From Salibacter halophilus (GTDB lineage Bacteria > Bacteroidota > Bacteroidia > Flavobacteriales_G > Salibacteraceae), in contig NZ_WACR01000005.1 of the NCBI RefSeq assembly GCF_008806325.1, forward strand, positions 234,028 to 298,027: DNA of 64,000 bases. Reading direction: 5' to 3'. Positions 41,787 to 51,110 of the stretch are shown here, piece after piece. The first letter of the stretch is position 1. Every line of letters begins with the position of its first letter. The position numbers were made by a program, and so were the translations under genes. The notes beneath the pieces were generated by a model. That model searched no databases. It saw nothing but the letters and a program-made list of their open reading frames with translations, and had not been told where the DNA came from.

Positions 41787-42560
41787 CTACACTTCGATCT
41801 CTCCTTTTCCCAATATGCTATTCGTGCATGTCAACCTGAGTTTATCTCCAGGTATTGACAATTCAAATGCGCCTCCTCTTGGACTCAACTGCCATGAATT
41901 CAATAATTCTTTGTTCAGCCGTTTACTCCAAAATGGTGCTAACACTGCATGAGAGCTTCCAGTAGCGTGATCTTCGAGTTGTTGAACATGGGGAACAAGA
42001 GTTCTGCTTACAAAGTCAACTTCATCTCCTTTGGTGGTAACAGTATAGCCAAAAGTTTCACTTTCCCTCAGTTTTTGAAAATTTGGCTTCATTTTGCGAA
42101 GAACATTTTCATTTTTAACGACAACAATATTCTTGTTTTTTGTTTCATAGTATTCAAGCACTTCTACTCCAAGTCCTTCAGTCAGAACCGAAGGAACTTC
42201 CAGCTTTTTCTCTACTGGAATAGCTGACAACTCTATCTCAACTCTATTATCTGATAAAGGCTTCCCTTTAATAGTATCAATTGACGAGCTGAGTTCCTGC
42301 TCCTGGTTCAGAACAGAAAAAGCTGCGAGCGAACCATGACCACAAAGTCCTATTTCAGCATCCGGAGCAAACCATCTCACTCTCATTTTCTCTTTTTCTT
42401 CCCATAGAAATGTTGTTGCCGGCTGATTCAAATCATTCGCAATACGTTGTAAAGTTTGCTCTTCGAGTGGTTCTGACAGTGATACAACTGCTGAAATATT
42501 GCCTCTAAAACCCAATTTTTTATCTACAGCAACAGCTACGAGCGTATATGGAACTTTCAT
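41787..42560 (-). CDS. PhzF family isomerase-like protein, catalytic Glu apparently missing
   Basis: A 257-aa protein of the PhzF/diaminopimelate-epimerase fold. Family marks are GNISAVV, RWFAPDAEIGLCGHGSLA and the C-terminal HATGSSHAVLAPF. In PhzF the acid/base Glu sits in the motif SETTF; here the aligned motif is PATTF (LNQPATTF near residue 50), so Glu appears to be Ala. That makes normal PhzF isomerase chemistry doubtful. It is not evidence for phenazine synthesis; no other phz gene is present. It is a single gene, divergent from the TRIC channel gene. Confidence 0.8.
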   Translation of the reverse strand: MKVPYTLVAVAVDKKLGFRGNISAVVSLSEPLEEQTLQRIANDLNQPATTFLWEEKEKMRVRWFAPDAEIGLCGHGSLAAFSVLNQEQELSSSIDTIKGKPLSDNRVEIELSAIPVEKKLEVPSVLTEGLGVEVLEYYETKNKNIVVVKNENVLRKMKPNFQKLRESETFGYTVTTKGDEVDFVSRTLVPHVQQLEDHATGSSHAVLAPFWSKRLNKELLNSWQLSPRGGAFELSIPGDKLRLTCTNSILGKGEIEV

Positions 42561-42644
42561 TTTTTGATATTTAAATATTCATTTCAAATGTAACTGATCC
42601 CGACAAGGTTTGTTGCACAATTTTTTTTCCTCGAATATTGCAGT

Positions 42645-43274
42645 GTGGAATTGACATGGTTTAATATCATCGAAATTTTGGGGACAATCGCCTTTGCCTC
42701 ATCCGGTACAACTCGTGCTATTCGCAAACAGTACGATTTGTTTGGCCTTTTTGTACTCGGTTTTGTGACAGCCATTGGGGGTGGAACGATTAGAGATATT
42801 TTCATCGGGAACCTGCCTGTTGAATGGCTGAGTGACTTTACATTGATCTCAACAATCACGGTCACGGTTATCCTCACGTATTTGTTTTACCGGTTTATGG
42901 ACAAACTGAGATGGTGGGTTTTCTTCTTTGACGCAATTGGTTTGGGACTTTTTACAATTTTAGGAATTGAAAAAGGGCTGGAATTTGGCTTGAGCCCGGT
43001 AATTGGGCTTTTACTTGGGGTTATTACAGCTTGTTTTGGTGGTGTTATTCGCGATATCCTGAGTAGCGAGAAACCGCTTTTATTGCGCGAAGAGATTTAC
43101 GCATTTGCCAGTATATCTGGCGGTGTCCTGTATATTTTATTGAATTTCATTACTGAAATGAGTCATGAAGTCAATGCCATTTTCAGTGTATTGCTCATCG
43201 TTTTGGTCAGAACCCTGTCAATCCGATACAAGTGGTCACTCAAGGTGCCGTTTAAAACTCAACCGCCTGAGTAA
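42645..43274 (+). CDS. TRIC family (UPF0126) membrane protein
   Basis: A 209-aa protein with seven predicted helices in an internal repeat. Each half has a glycine-rich kinked helix: FVTAIGGGTIRDIFIG and GVITACFGGVIRDILS, the signature of trimeric intracellular cation channels and bacterial YicG. I infer a cation channel in the inner membrane. The start is GTG at 42645; no ATG gives the complete first helix. It ends two bases from the convergent OmpA protein gene. Confidence 0.88.
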   Translation: MELTWFNIIEILGTIAFASSGTTRAIRKQYDLFGLFVLGFVTAIGGGTIRDIFIGNLPVEWLSDFTLISTITVTVILTYLFYRFMDKLRWWVFFFDAIGLGLFTILGIEKGLEFGLSPVIGLLLGVITACFGGVIRDILSSEKPLLLREEIYAFASISGGVLYILLNFITEMSHEVNAIFSVLLIVLVRTLSIRYKWSLKVPFKTQPPE

Positions 43275-43275
43275 T

Positions 43276-45333
43276 TTATTTCGATTTTATGACAAACTCT
43301 GTTCGCCTGTTTTTAGCTCTACCTTTTTCTGTGGAGTTTGAAGCGAGTGGCTTTTTAGCCCCCCATCCTTTAAACGAAAGTCTGTCAGATGAAATCCCCT
43401 GGCTCTGAAGATACTCCATCACAGTAAAAGCCCGTTCTGTTGACAAAGTGAGGTTACTCTCAGGATCACCCACATTATCGGTATGACCTTCAATTGAGAC
43501 TTTCATCGTGGGATTTTGATCGAGATAATGAGCAAAGGCATCTAGTGTTGATTTTGAATTACCAGACAACGATGCTGAATTTGTCTTGAATGTAATATTG
43601 TCAATTCTGTAGGGCTTATCGAGCGAAACCTCATCAACTTCCATGTCAACATCCATATAGCTTGTATCGATATCACCGCTTATGGTGTAGTTGTTGAACG
43701 CCACATCTTTTCCCTCAATATTGAAAACATAATCGGCATCTTCCTCCATGGTAACGATTGCTGTATAATTTCCATCGATCGAGTCGACCTCAAATTTTTC
43801 AACTTCTTCTGTAACCGAATTACGAACGTTAACCTCAGCATTTTCAGGAACTTTCCCGTTTTTATTCCTTACCGAACCTTTCATCACGACAACTTTCTCA
43901 GGTCGTGCTTCCTCGTAGAGCTTAAAACTGTAGATGTTGACTTTTTCCTGAACCTGTCCTTCAAATTCTTTAGCTGCGTAATAAACACGTTTTCCATCTG
44001 TGCTCACCACATAGCCGTGTTCGTCACTTTCTGTATTGATCGGGTAACCGAGGTTTATCGGTTCTGACCATGAGCCATCATCGTTTAGCTTGCTGTAGAA
44101 TACATCGTATCCGCCAAAATTCAAATGACCTGTTGAGGAGAAGTAGAGTGTTCGGCTATCTGCATGAAAAAATGGGGTTTTCTCATTTGCCTCAGTGTTG
44201 AGTGGCAACCCGAGGTTCATAGCCTGACCCCACGAGCCATCAGGTTGACGCTTACTCTGATAGAGGTCTATACCTTTTGAACCTTCACGCAGACTGGCAA
44301 AAATGAGTGTTTTACCATCTCTGGAAAGTGTGGGTTGTGCCTCCCACCCTTTTGGTGTATTCACGGTTTCATCGAGTGGTTTGAGCTCGTCCCAGTACCA
44401 TTCTTTTTCTTTCGTTCGCGGATTGACTCCATAAACTTTTTCTGCAGTGTAAATATCGCAATTGACGTAGTTTCGCCCTGGTGTACAAATTGTAATGAAA
44501 ATCTCTTTGTTATTGATTGTCACTGCTGCTCCACCGTAGTTTTGTTCTTTCTCTTCGTTGAATGGTGGTGGCAATGGCGACCCCTGATCGAGCAGTTTGC
44601 TGTTTTTCAATTTAGCTGAGCTGAAACGCTCAATGTAATCGACACGCGCTGATTTAACTGCTGTTCCACGAGGGTTTTGTTTCAATTTGTCTCTCCTCGT
44701 GAAGAGCATCAATTCATTATCGGGACTAATGAGTGGCAAATACTCATCACTTTCATTTGTACTTACTGGTTTTACAACCTCAGGATCAAATGACTTGGGG
44801 TTGTTGTATTCGCTCTCGAAAAATCTAGCGAGCTGATACTGCTCACGAGCTTTGACGAGTTGCTCATCGTGATGCATGTCGTATTTATCATCTCCCTCTT
44901 CGTTGAAATCGAGAAACTGCTTGTAATGCCTTGAGGCCTCACCGTAATTTCCATCGAGCATTTCCAACTCTGCGAGGTAAAAAAATGCTGCTGCATGGAC
45001 TGTAGGACATCCCTCTACAGCTTTGATCAATTTTGGTTTTGCTTTATCAAAAGGTTTCCCTCTCCTAACATTATCGCGAATGCGTATATAAGCCATCGCA
45101 AAATTAGCTTCAGGATAATCGGGATCTCTTTCTAACGCTTTTATCAGGTATTCTATGCGCTCACCTTTACTGTTTTTACGGTCAGTTCCTTTTTCGTAAT
45201 ATTTTTCAGCTTTCCTGTCCTCAGTACCACAATCTGTTTCCTGAGCAAAAGACGCCAATCCATAAAACAGAAAAAGTAGGGCCAGAGCCCTACTCTTATT
45301 CAAACATATTTTAGAAAATCTACTACAATTCAT
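43276..45333 (-). CDS. OmpA family protein with TPR and beta-propeller (PorE-like)
   Basis: A 685-aa protein: signal peptide (LALLFLFYGLASFAQ), TPR-like helices (about 30-165), a PD40-type propeller (about 170-455; YLPLISPDNELMLF, SRDGKTLIFAS, HADSRTLYFSST), a carboxypeptidase-regulatory-like domain (about 475-565) and a C-terminal OmpA peptidoglycan-binding domain (IEGHTDNVGDPESNLTLS...). This TPR-propeller-CRD-OmpA order is that of PorE, a T9SS component, but paralogs with this order exist, so identity is not proven. Start overlaps the stop of the upstream AsmA gene. Confidence 0.85.
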   Translation of the reverse strand: MNCSRFSKICLNKSRALALLFLFYGLASFAQETDCGTEDRKAEKYYEKGTDRKNSKGERIEYLIKALERDPDYPEANFAMAYIRIRDNVRRGKPFDKAKPKLIKAVEGCPTVHAAAFFYLAELEMLDGNYGEASRHYKQFLDFNEEGDDKYDMHHDEQLVKAREQYQLARFFESEYNNPKSFDPEVVKPVSTNESDEYLPLISPDNELMLFTRRDKLKQNPRGTAVKSARVDYIERFSSAKLKNSKLLDQGSPLPPPFNEEKEQNYGGAAVTINNKEIFITICTPGRNYVNCDIYTAEKVYGVNPRTKEKEWYWDELKPLDETVNTPKGWEAQPTLSRDGKTLIFASLREGSKGIDLYQSKRQPDGSWGQAMNLGLPLNTEANEKTPFFHADSRTLYFSSTGHLNFGGYDVFYSKLNDDGSWSEPINLGYPINTESDEHGYVVSTDGKRVYYAAKEFEGQVQEKVNIYSFKLYEEARPEKVVVMKGSVRNKNGKVPENAEVNVRNSVTEEVEKFEVDSIDGNYTAIVTMEEDADYVFNIEGKDVAFNNYTISGDIDTSYMDVDMEVDEVSLDKPYRIDNITFKTNSASLSGNSKSTLDAFAHYLDQNPTMKVSIEGHTDNVGDPESNLTLSTERAFTVMEYLQSQGISSDRLSFKGWGAKKPLASNSTEKGRAKNRRTEFVIKSK

Positions 45334-48247
45334 CTACTTGTTGCTGAGCTTTATCAATAACTTGTTGTGCGCGTTTATCTGCCTCATCTTCTATTTGTTG
45401 CGCACGTTTATTCGCTTCCTGTTCTGTCTTCTTTGCCTTTTTATCTGCTTCATCATTAATTTTTTCAGCAGCTTTCTTAGCTCCGGCTTTAGCAAGAGGG
45501 TTACTCGCTTCATCAATTAAATCTTGAGCTTTTTTAGCAGCTTCTTCTCTAATTCGCTGAGCAGCGTTTTTACCTTCTGCCCTAACCTTGTCAGCTTGCT
45601 TTTTAGCTTCAGTTCTTATTTGATCAGCTTTTTCTCGCGCATCTTTCATGATTTCATTAGCGCGTTCTTTCACATCCTCTTTAACTTCTTCTTTTTTCTT
45701 TTCGATCTCTTCTTTGATTTTCTCTTTAGCCTGTTCTTTTACTGATGAAGCTGCGCCTTTCCCTCCTTTGAAGTTTGGCTTAACTTCAGGATCAGTCACA
45801 TCACCGGTAATTTTAAAACTCACTTCAATCGTTTCAGGCAAGCCAGATCCTAAATCAACGCCTGAGTTTTTCAGTTTCCCCATCAAATCTCCGGCAAGCT
45901 CATTCACTTTTCCACCGAGTATTGACGAAGGAACTTCAGAGTCAATTGTGTAATCCATTTTTTGTTCAAAAGTGGTATAACCTGAGATTGTATTGTTGAT
46001 ACCTCCTGCTTCAAGTTCAAACGGCTCAGTTGTCACTTTGCCATCTTTAAACGTAAAGCTGATGTTGAGGTCGCTAGCCTCAAGCGGATTAAATTTATCT
46101 GATTTCAATGCTTTGTCGAGTTTCTCAAGTGTTTTGTTGTCAATGGTAACTTTATGTGTTTTGAGTTTACCTCCACCATTTAAACTGTTAAGGTCCACAT
46201 CCATATTCTCTAACAACTTCCCTTTCATCGTCATTTCAGTCGAGAATTTTCCTTTAGCCGACTCAATGATCGGAGCCAGTTTCTCAAACGTGTTGAATGT
46301 AGCTGCAGTCTTCTCTAAATCGAATCGTGATATATCCATTGCAAAATCAATATCCGGACTTTTAGGATTAGTTGTAGCATAAGAACCTGACATGGTCATA
46401 TTTCCATCGAGAAGTTCCATGTACAAATCAGTCATATCAATAGCTTCATTTGCGATAACAACTTCACCTTTCACATTTTTCATGTTGATGTTATCGTAGA
46501 TGAGTTCCTTTATCTTGGCATCCAGCGTGAAATCGATATTGCCTGGAACCGGAATCACTTCCATTGACGCTGTGTCGGCTGGTTCTGACTGTGATTCTTC
46601 CGTTTCCTCAGTTTCTTCACTTTCAGATCCTTCTTCCTCATCCATGAGTTCGGTGATATTCATGTAATTTGAAAAGAGGTTGAAATTTCCGGTCAAAACC
46701 TCATCGTTAAAGTAGTAACCGAGCATGTTATCGATTTTTCCTTTTGCTGAAATATCAGTTTTACCGGCCATCGCCTCAAATGTGGTGAGATCAACATATT
46801 GAGGAGAAAAATCCATGTACATCTTTTGCAACTTAACAGGATAGCTAAATGCCGGACTGCTGTATAGGAAATCGAGAACAATCAACTTTCCTTCAGCTTT
46901 AAAATCGCCATAACGTTCCTCTTCAATAGCCGACATTTTACCGTCAAAGTGAATGTCGCTCGTAATGGTTCCGGTGTATTTTTCGCCTTCCTCAGTTGGA
47001 ATCACATCCTGGATTGATGCCATATCAACTTGTGCTTTAAAGTCTCCTTTCACGTCAGGATCACTGATTGGTGTTTTGAGGTGTAAGCTCAAATCGATTG
47101 GATTTTCAGCCAGTTCAACATGAAAACGGTTTACGTCTACAACGGTGTTATCTTCAGATCCACCCGGATTTGAGGCTCTTACATCAATTTCTATATTCTC
47201 GGCAGATTTTGGAAGATCAGGATACTGGAAACGTGCGTTATTCACGATCAACTCAGCGTCAAAACCCGGTAACGACATCGACTCCTCAGATGAAGAATAA
47301 CTCCCTTTTGCGTTACCCACAAGACTTAAAGTTCCGCTTGTTTCAACATCCTTGAAATCGGCAGTATAAGCATTGGGGACAAGTGATAGCAAACTCTTAA
47401 AACTCGTCTCCTTCGACTCAAATGATAAATCCATATCGATATCATCTTCAGGCATTTGAACCCATCCATCAAAACCGAGTGTCAAATCATTGAGTGAAAC
47501 GCTGTTTTCCTTGAAAGTGTATTTGCTGTTCGGCATATCCATTTCAAAATTGAAAATAGCCTCAGCACTTACATCCTTCATATATTCCGTTCCGTCCATC
47601 GCATACGTGATAGACTTAATAGTCGTCTTTGTTTCAAAGAGGAATTGTTCCAGATCAAAATCACCTTTTCCCTCGTGAGTCAAACTATCAATTTTCGCAT
47701 ACATATCACCTTCGCGATCATCGTAAATGACATTGATATTGCGCAAATAATACTCATTCACATTAATGTTAAACGTTCCGCTTTCTTCAGTTCCTGTCTG
47801 TTGGTCAGAGCCTGAATCAGCCGGCTCTTCAGTTTCCGTAGCGGTGTCAGATGTTTTCATCACATCCCAGTTTGCTTTTCCATCTTTCGTCACGATAACG
47901 TGGAAATCTGCATTTTCTATTCCAAAAGAGTTTATCTTTAATTGGTCACCGCTAATCACGCTCATCACATCAACTGACGCGTAAACTTCGCCTACATCAG
48001 CCAGCGTTACACCTTCAAACTCCTCAACACCTTTAACTGATGTATTTGAAATAGTGAGTGAGAAATTTGGAAAGTTCTCAATTATGCTCAGATCCAACGA
48101 TTCAATTTTCACCTCAGCATTGAGATTTTTGTTAGCCTCTTCCTGAACCATATCAAAAATCTTTCCCTTAAAAAGGAAAGGAAGAGCCAATACGAGTACG
48201 ATTAGCAATGCAATGATGATCCCTAATATTTTCAGATTTTTTTTCAT
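45323..48247 (-). CDS. AsmA family protein with long C-terminal coiled coil
   Basis: A 974-aa inner-membrane-anchored protein. One N-terminal membrane helix (ILGIIIALLIVLVLALPFLF), then AsmA-type repeated beta-groove sequence (NLNAEVKIESLDLSIIENFPNFSL near the start; later DLNSLNGGGKLKTHKVTI), thought to carry lipids between membranes. The last 140 residues are an uninterrupted Lys/Glu/Ala coiled coil (KEKIKEEIEKKKEEVKED, then repeats of KADQIRTEAKKQADKV type), unusual for AsmA. It is followed by the OmpA gene with an 11-base overlap and preceded by the symporter gene with a 4-base overlap. Confidence 0.88.
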   Translation of the reverse strand: MKKNLKILGIIIALLIVLVLALPFLFKGKIFDMVQEEANKNLNAEVKIESLDLSIIENFPNFSLTISNTSVKGVEEFEGVTLADVGEVYASVDVMSVISGDQLKINSFGIENADFHVIVTKDGKANWDVMKTSDTATETEEPADSGSDQQTGTEESGTFNINVNEYYLRNINVIYDDREGDMYAKIDSLTHEGKGDFDLEQFLFETKTTIKSITYAMDGTEYMKDVSAEAIFNFEMDMPNSKYTFKENSVSLNDLTLGFDGWVQMPEDDIDMDLSFESKETSFKSLLSLVPNAYTADFKDVETSGTLSLVGNAKGSYSSSEESMSLPGFDAELIVNNARFQYPDLPKSAENIEIDVRASNPGGSEDNTVVDVNRFHVELAENPIDLSLHLKTPISDPDVKGDFKAQVDMASIQDVIPTEEGEKYTGTITSDIHFDGKMSAIEEERYGDFKAEGKLIVLDFLYSSPAFSYPVKLQKMYMDFSPQYVDLTTFEAMAGKTDISAKGKIDNMLGYYFNDEVLTGNFNLFSNYMNITELMDEEEGSESEETEETEESQSEPADTASMEVIPVPGNIDFTLDAKIKELIYDNINMKNVKGEVVIANEAIDMTDLYMELLDGNMTMSGSYATTNPKSPDIDFAMDISRFDLEKTAATFNTFEKLAPIIESAKGKFSTEMTMKGKLLENMDVDLNSLNGGGKLKTHKVTIDNKTLEKLDKALKSDKFNPLEASDLNISFTFKDGKVTTEPFELEAGGINNTISGYTTFEQKMDYTIDSEVPSSILGGKVNELAGDLMGKLKNSGVDLGSGLPETIEVSFKITGDVTDPEVKPNFKGGKGAASSVKEQAKEKIKEEIEKKKEEVKEDVKERANEIMKDAREKADQIRTEAKKQADKVRAEGKNAAQRIREEAAKKAQDLIDEASNPLAKAGAKKAAEKINDEADKKAKKTEQEANKRAQQIEDEADKRAQQVIDKAQQQVDEL

Positions 48248-49689
48248 GACGGTGTACTATTAGTTGATTCGTTATAGTCAAGTTTTTCTTCAGATGCAGC
48301 AACGATGCTCGTTACAGTTGCATCACCTGTAACGTTGACAACGGTTCTGCACATATCTAAAATACGATCGACAGGGAAAATAATAGCAATCCACGCAGGA
48401 TTTAACCCTACCGATTCTAATACAATAATAAGCATTATTAAGCCGGCACTGGGTACAGCAGCCGATCCAATTGAAGCTAAAGTTGCTGTAAGGATTATCG
48501 TGAGTTGTTGAACAAAATCTAAATCCACAAAGTGAAACTGAGCGAGGAAAATAACGGCTACAGCCTGGTAAAGACTCGTACCATCCATGTTGACAGTTGC
48601 ACCAATTGGAAGCACAAAGCTACTCACCTCTTCTCTCACTTTTAAATTTTCGTGAACACATTCCATCGTTACCGGTAAAGTTGCGGCTGATGACGAACTC
48701 GAAAATGCGAGAAACTGAGCCGGACTTATGGCTCTGAAGAATGTTTTATAACTGAGTTTTTTTACGAGCACGATCATGATAAAAGGATACAGTACAAATG
48801 CCATAAAGGCTAATCCACCTACTACTGCCAAGCTGTACCAACCGAGGGACTTAAATATTTCAAGCACCCTTGAGGGATTATTTCCCGCGAGTTCTGACAG
48901 TTTACCGGCTAGCAGAGCAAAAACAAAAAACGGAGCTCCCTTCATCACGATGTCAACCATTTTGATAAAAACTTCGCTGGAACCATCAACAAAATTGATA
49001 ACCGTTTCTACTTTTTCACGGGGAAGCGAAACCACTGTAAGCCCGAAAAATATGGCGAAGAAAATCACCTGCAACATCAGGCTGTTATTGAAAGAGAGAA
49101 AAATATTACTCGGAACCATATCCACCACAAACTGAAGTGGTCCTTGTCCCTGAGTCTCCTTGGCTGTCTCTAATTTATTAGAAATATCTAAATCACTATT
49201 TTTAGTATCATCCTGATTCTTAGAGCGTGCAGCATCAGCGTATTCTTCGTACTCCGGGTTTGTAAGAAATGATTTTCCATCTTTAATCGCAACATCATTA
49301 TCGACAGCCCACATCTCATAGCTCAACCGATTGACAATTCGCTGCTCCTCATCTAAAAAAGTACCCGGCTTAACCGTATTGACAATGATCAACCCAACTG
49401 CAATTGCCGACATAGTAGTCAATAAGTACAACCCGATTGTTTTGAGCCCCATCCGGCCGAGGCTTGTTGTGTCACTCAGTCCTGTAATTCCCTGAATTAT
49501 TGAAAAAAGTACAAGCGGAACTGCAATGAGTTTGAGGAGATTGATGAATATATCACCCCACGGAGCAATCCAGTTCATCGTAAATTCACTCAATCCGGCA
49601 TAGCTTGAAACAAATGCCCAAATAGTACCGAGTGCCAACCCGATAATGATTTTGATATGAAGTGGTAATGATTTAAAAGTCTTTAGCAT
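48244..49689 (-). CDS. Dicarboxylate/amino acid:cation symporter (DAACS)
   Basis: A 481-aa glutamate/dicarboxylate transporter homolog. Family marks are the serine-rich hairpin AFSSSSSAATLPVTMECV (about residue 338), IGATVNMDGTSLYQ (the NMDGT cation-site motif) and GSAAVPSAGLIM. A hydrophilic insertion of about 60 residues after the third helix (about 120-180) is larger than in GltPh. Substrate could be glutamate, aspartate or C4-dicarboxylates. It overlaps the downstream AsmA gene by 4 bases, so both share an mRNA. Confidence 0.92.
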   Translation of the reverse strand: MLKTFKSLPLHIKIIIGLALGTIWAFVSSYAGLSEFTMNWIAPWGDIFINLLKLIAVPLVLFSIIQGITGLSDTTSLGRMGLKTIGLYLLTTMSAIAVGLIIVNTVKPGTFLDEEQRIVNRLSYEMWAVDNDVAIKDGKSFLTNPEYEEYADAARSKNQDDTKNSDLDISNKLETAKETQGQGPLQFVVDMVPSNIFLSFNNSLMLQVIFFAIFFGLTVVSLPREKVETVINFVDGSSEVFIKMVDIVMKGAPFFVFALLAGKLSELAGNNPSRVLEIFKSLGWYSLAVVGGLAFMAFVLYPFIMIVLVKKLSYKTFFRAISPAQFLAFSSSSSAATLPVTMECVHENLKVREEVSSFVLPIGATVNMDGTSLYQAVAVIFLAQFHFVDLDFVQQLTIILTATLASIGSAAVPSAGLIMLIIVLESVGLNPAWIAIIFPVDRILDMCRTVVNVTGDATVTSIVAASEEKLDYNESTNSTPS

Positions 49690-49718
49690 TGCAGTCGATT
49701 TTCTTTAGCGGTTGCAAA

Positions 49719-51110
49719 TTAAAATTTTTGATAGACACCTTCTAACTCAAAGTAAGTTGGATTGAGTTTATTATCTTCTATTTCTCCCCAAAAAGGCGGC
49801 CCGATAAAAACACTGTCTTTTCCAATGAGCTGTTTATCAAAGTAATCCTCCTGTTTGATAAGTGTAATATTACCATCGAATTCTTTTTCCATTGTTGTAA
49901 TAAAAAGTGATTCAACTCCCAGATTCCAGGTAACACCCAGGTGAGGAATTTGCTTCAAATCCTCTGCAGTAGCTACAAATTTTTGGTGAGGAGTTGATTG
50001 TTTTTTTAAAAGCTGATTCTTTATTCCATAGTACCGTTTTACTACATATTTAGAAGCCATCGAAATATCTCTGACCTTCCAGCCGGCAAAAAGAAATATC
50101 ATAATAGTCACTATCAGCTTAGGATTCTTGATTACAAAAAGTCTCTTTTGTTCAACATGAATGAACATCAAAGCTGGAATAATTCCAAGCGTCATAAAGG
50201 CTTTATCCATTACTACTCCACTATTCCCTTCAAACTCTGAAAAACAGGTAATCACAAACACCACAATACCGGCAACGAAGAAATAAATTGATGAAATAAA
50301 CTTTTTTTGAAAAGCTAATACAACTGTTAACAGGATAAATAAGACTAATACAGGCATGTAATTATTAGTAAAGTCATAGACATGGTGCCAGAAGTAATAT
50401 ACTGGATAAGAGTCGATGAACTCAGATCCTGTTACATTTAATTTTCCAAATAACTTGTCAACCCGAGATTCATCATAGCTATTCACACCAAGCATATAAT
50501 ATGCTCCAATTGATATAATCAATCCTAAAACTACCTGCAAGACACGTTGTCGCGAAGCTTTTTTAATAAGCATAGCACCCAATACTACTGGAAAAAATAA
50601 AATGAAAATGGGATGAGATGTTCCAATCAGTGTAGAAATGAAAATAATCCAAAAAATATGATACTTCACAACTCCAGAGGATTCAACTAGAGCAATGAAC
50701 AGGAACAACAGTGAAACCATTGGAAAGACCTCAGAAACAGGATAGTAAAATGATACTGTGGTAGATATAACTAAGGCGAATGATTGAGCAAAAGCTATTA
50801 TTGGCTTTTTCAATCCAAGACTTATCAGTAAAAATATCACAAGATGAAAACCAGCAAACCAAATCGATTGACCTAAAAGAATGAGTTTTAAATCTAACTC
50901 CAAAAGTCCACCGATAAGGCTTGGAATAAAATTAAAATAAGAAACAAATCTCAGATCAAAAAAGTTAGCTCCATCCTGTAGAATTTGAAATATTAAAAAT
51001 GAAGTATCTAAAAAATTGACTCGCTCTTTATCAAAAAGAAAGCTGAATACCATTAAAGCGAGTAGGATTATTAAGCCAAGATAGAAATGTATAGATTTTT
51101 TAACCATCAA
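49719..51110 (-). CDS. Multi-pass membrane protein of unknown function
   Basis: A 463-aa protein I do not recognise. Ten or so membrane helices occupy residues 8-350, followed by a soluble C-terminal region of about 110 residues (VVKRYYGIKNQLLKKQ to ELEGVYQKF). The helix pattern and a soluble tail recall membrane glycosyltransferases (GT-C type), but I see no diagnostic acidic loop motif. It overlaps the upstream T9SS gene by 4 bases, so they are co-transcribed. Confidence 0.6.
   Translation of the reverse strand: MMVKKSIHFYLGLIILLALMVFSFLFDKERVNFLDTSFLIFQILQDGANFFDLRFVSYFNFIPSLIGGLLELDLKLILLGQSIWFAGFHLVIFLLISLGLKKPIIAFAQSFALVISTTVSFYYPVSEVFPMVSLLFLFIALVESSGVVKYHIFWIIFISTLIGTSHPIFILFFPVVLGAMLIKKASRQRVLQVVLGLIISIGAYYMLGVNSYDESRVDKLFGKLNVTGSEFIDSYPVYYFWHHVYDFTNNYMPVLVLFILLTVVLAFQKKFISSIYFFVAGIVVFVITCFSEFEGNSGVVMDKAFMTLGIIPALMFIHVEQKRLFVIKNPKLIVTIMIFLFAGWKVRDISMASKYVVKRYYGIKNQLLKKQSTPHQKFVATAEDLKQIPHLGVTWNLGVESLFITTMEKEFDGNITLIKQEDYFDKQLIGKDSVFIGPPFWGEIEDNKLNPTYFELEGVYQKF

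Noticed and set aside
41787..42560. Phenazine biosynthesis gene cluster
   Set aside because: PhzF is a broad isomerase family, no other phz genes occur here, and the key Glu is absent.
45338..45953. Long open frames antisense to the AsmA coiled coil
   Set aside because: They result from the Lys/Glu-rich coding strand and show no family features.
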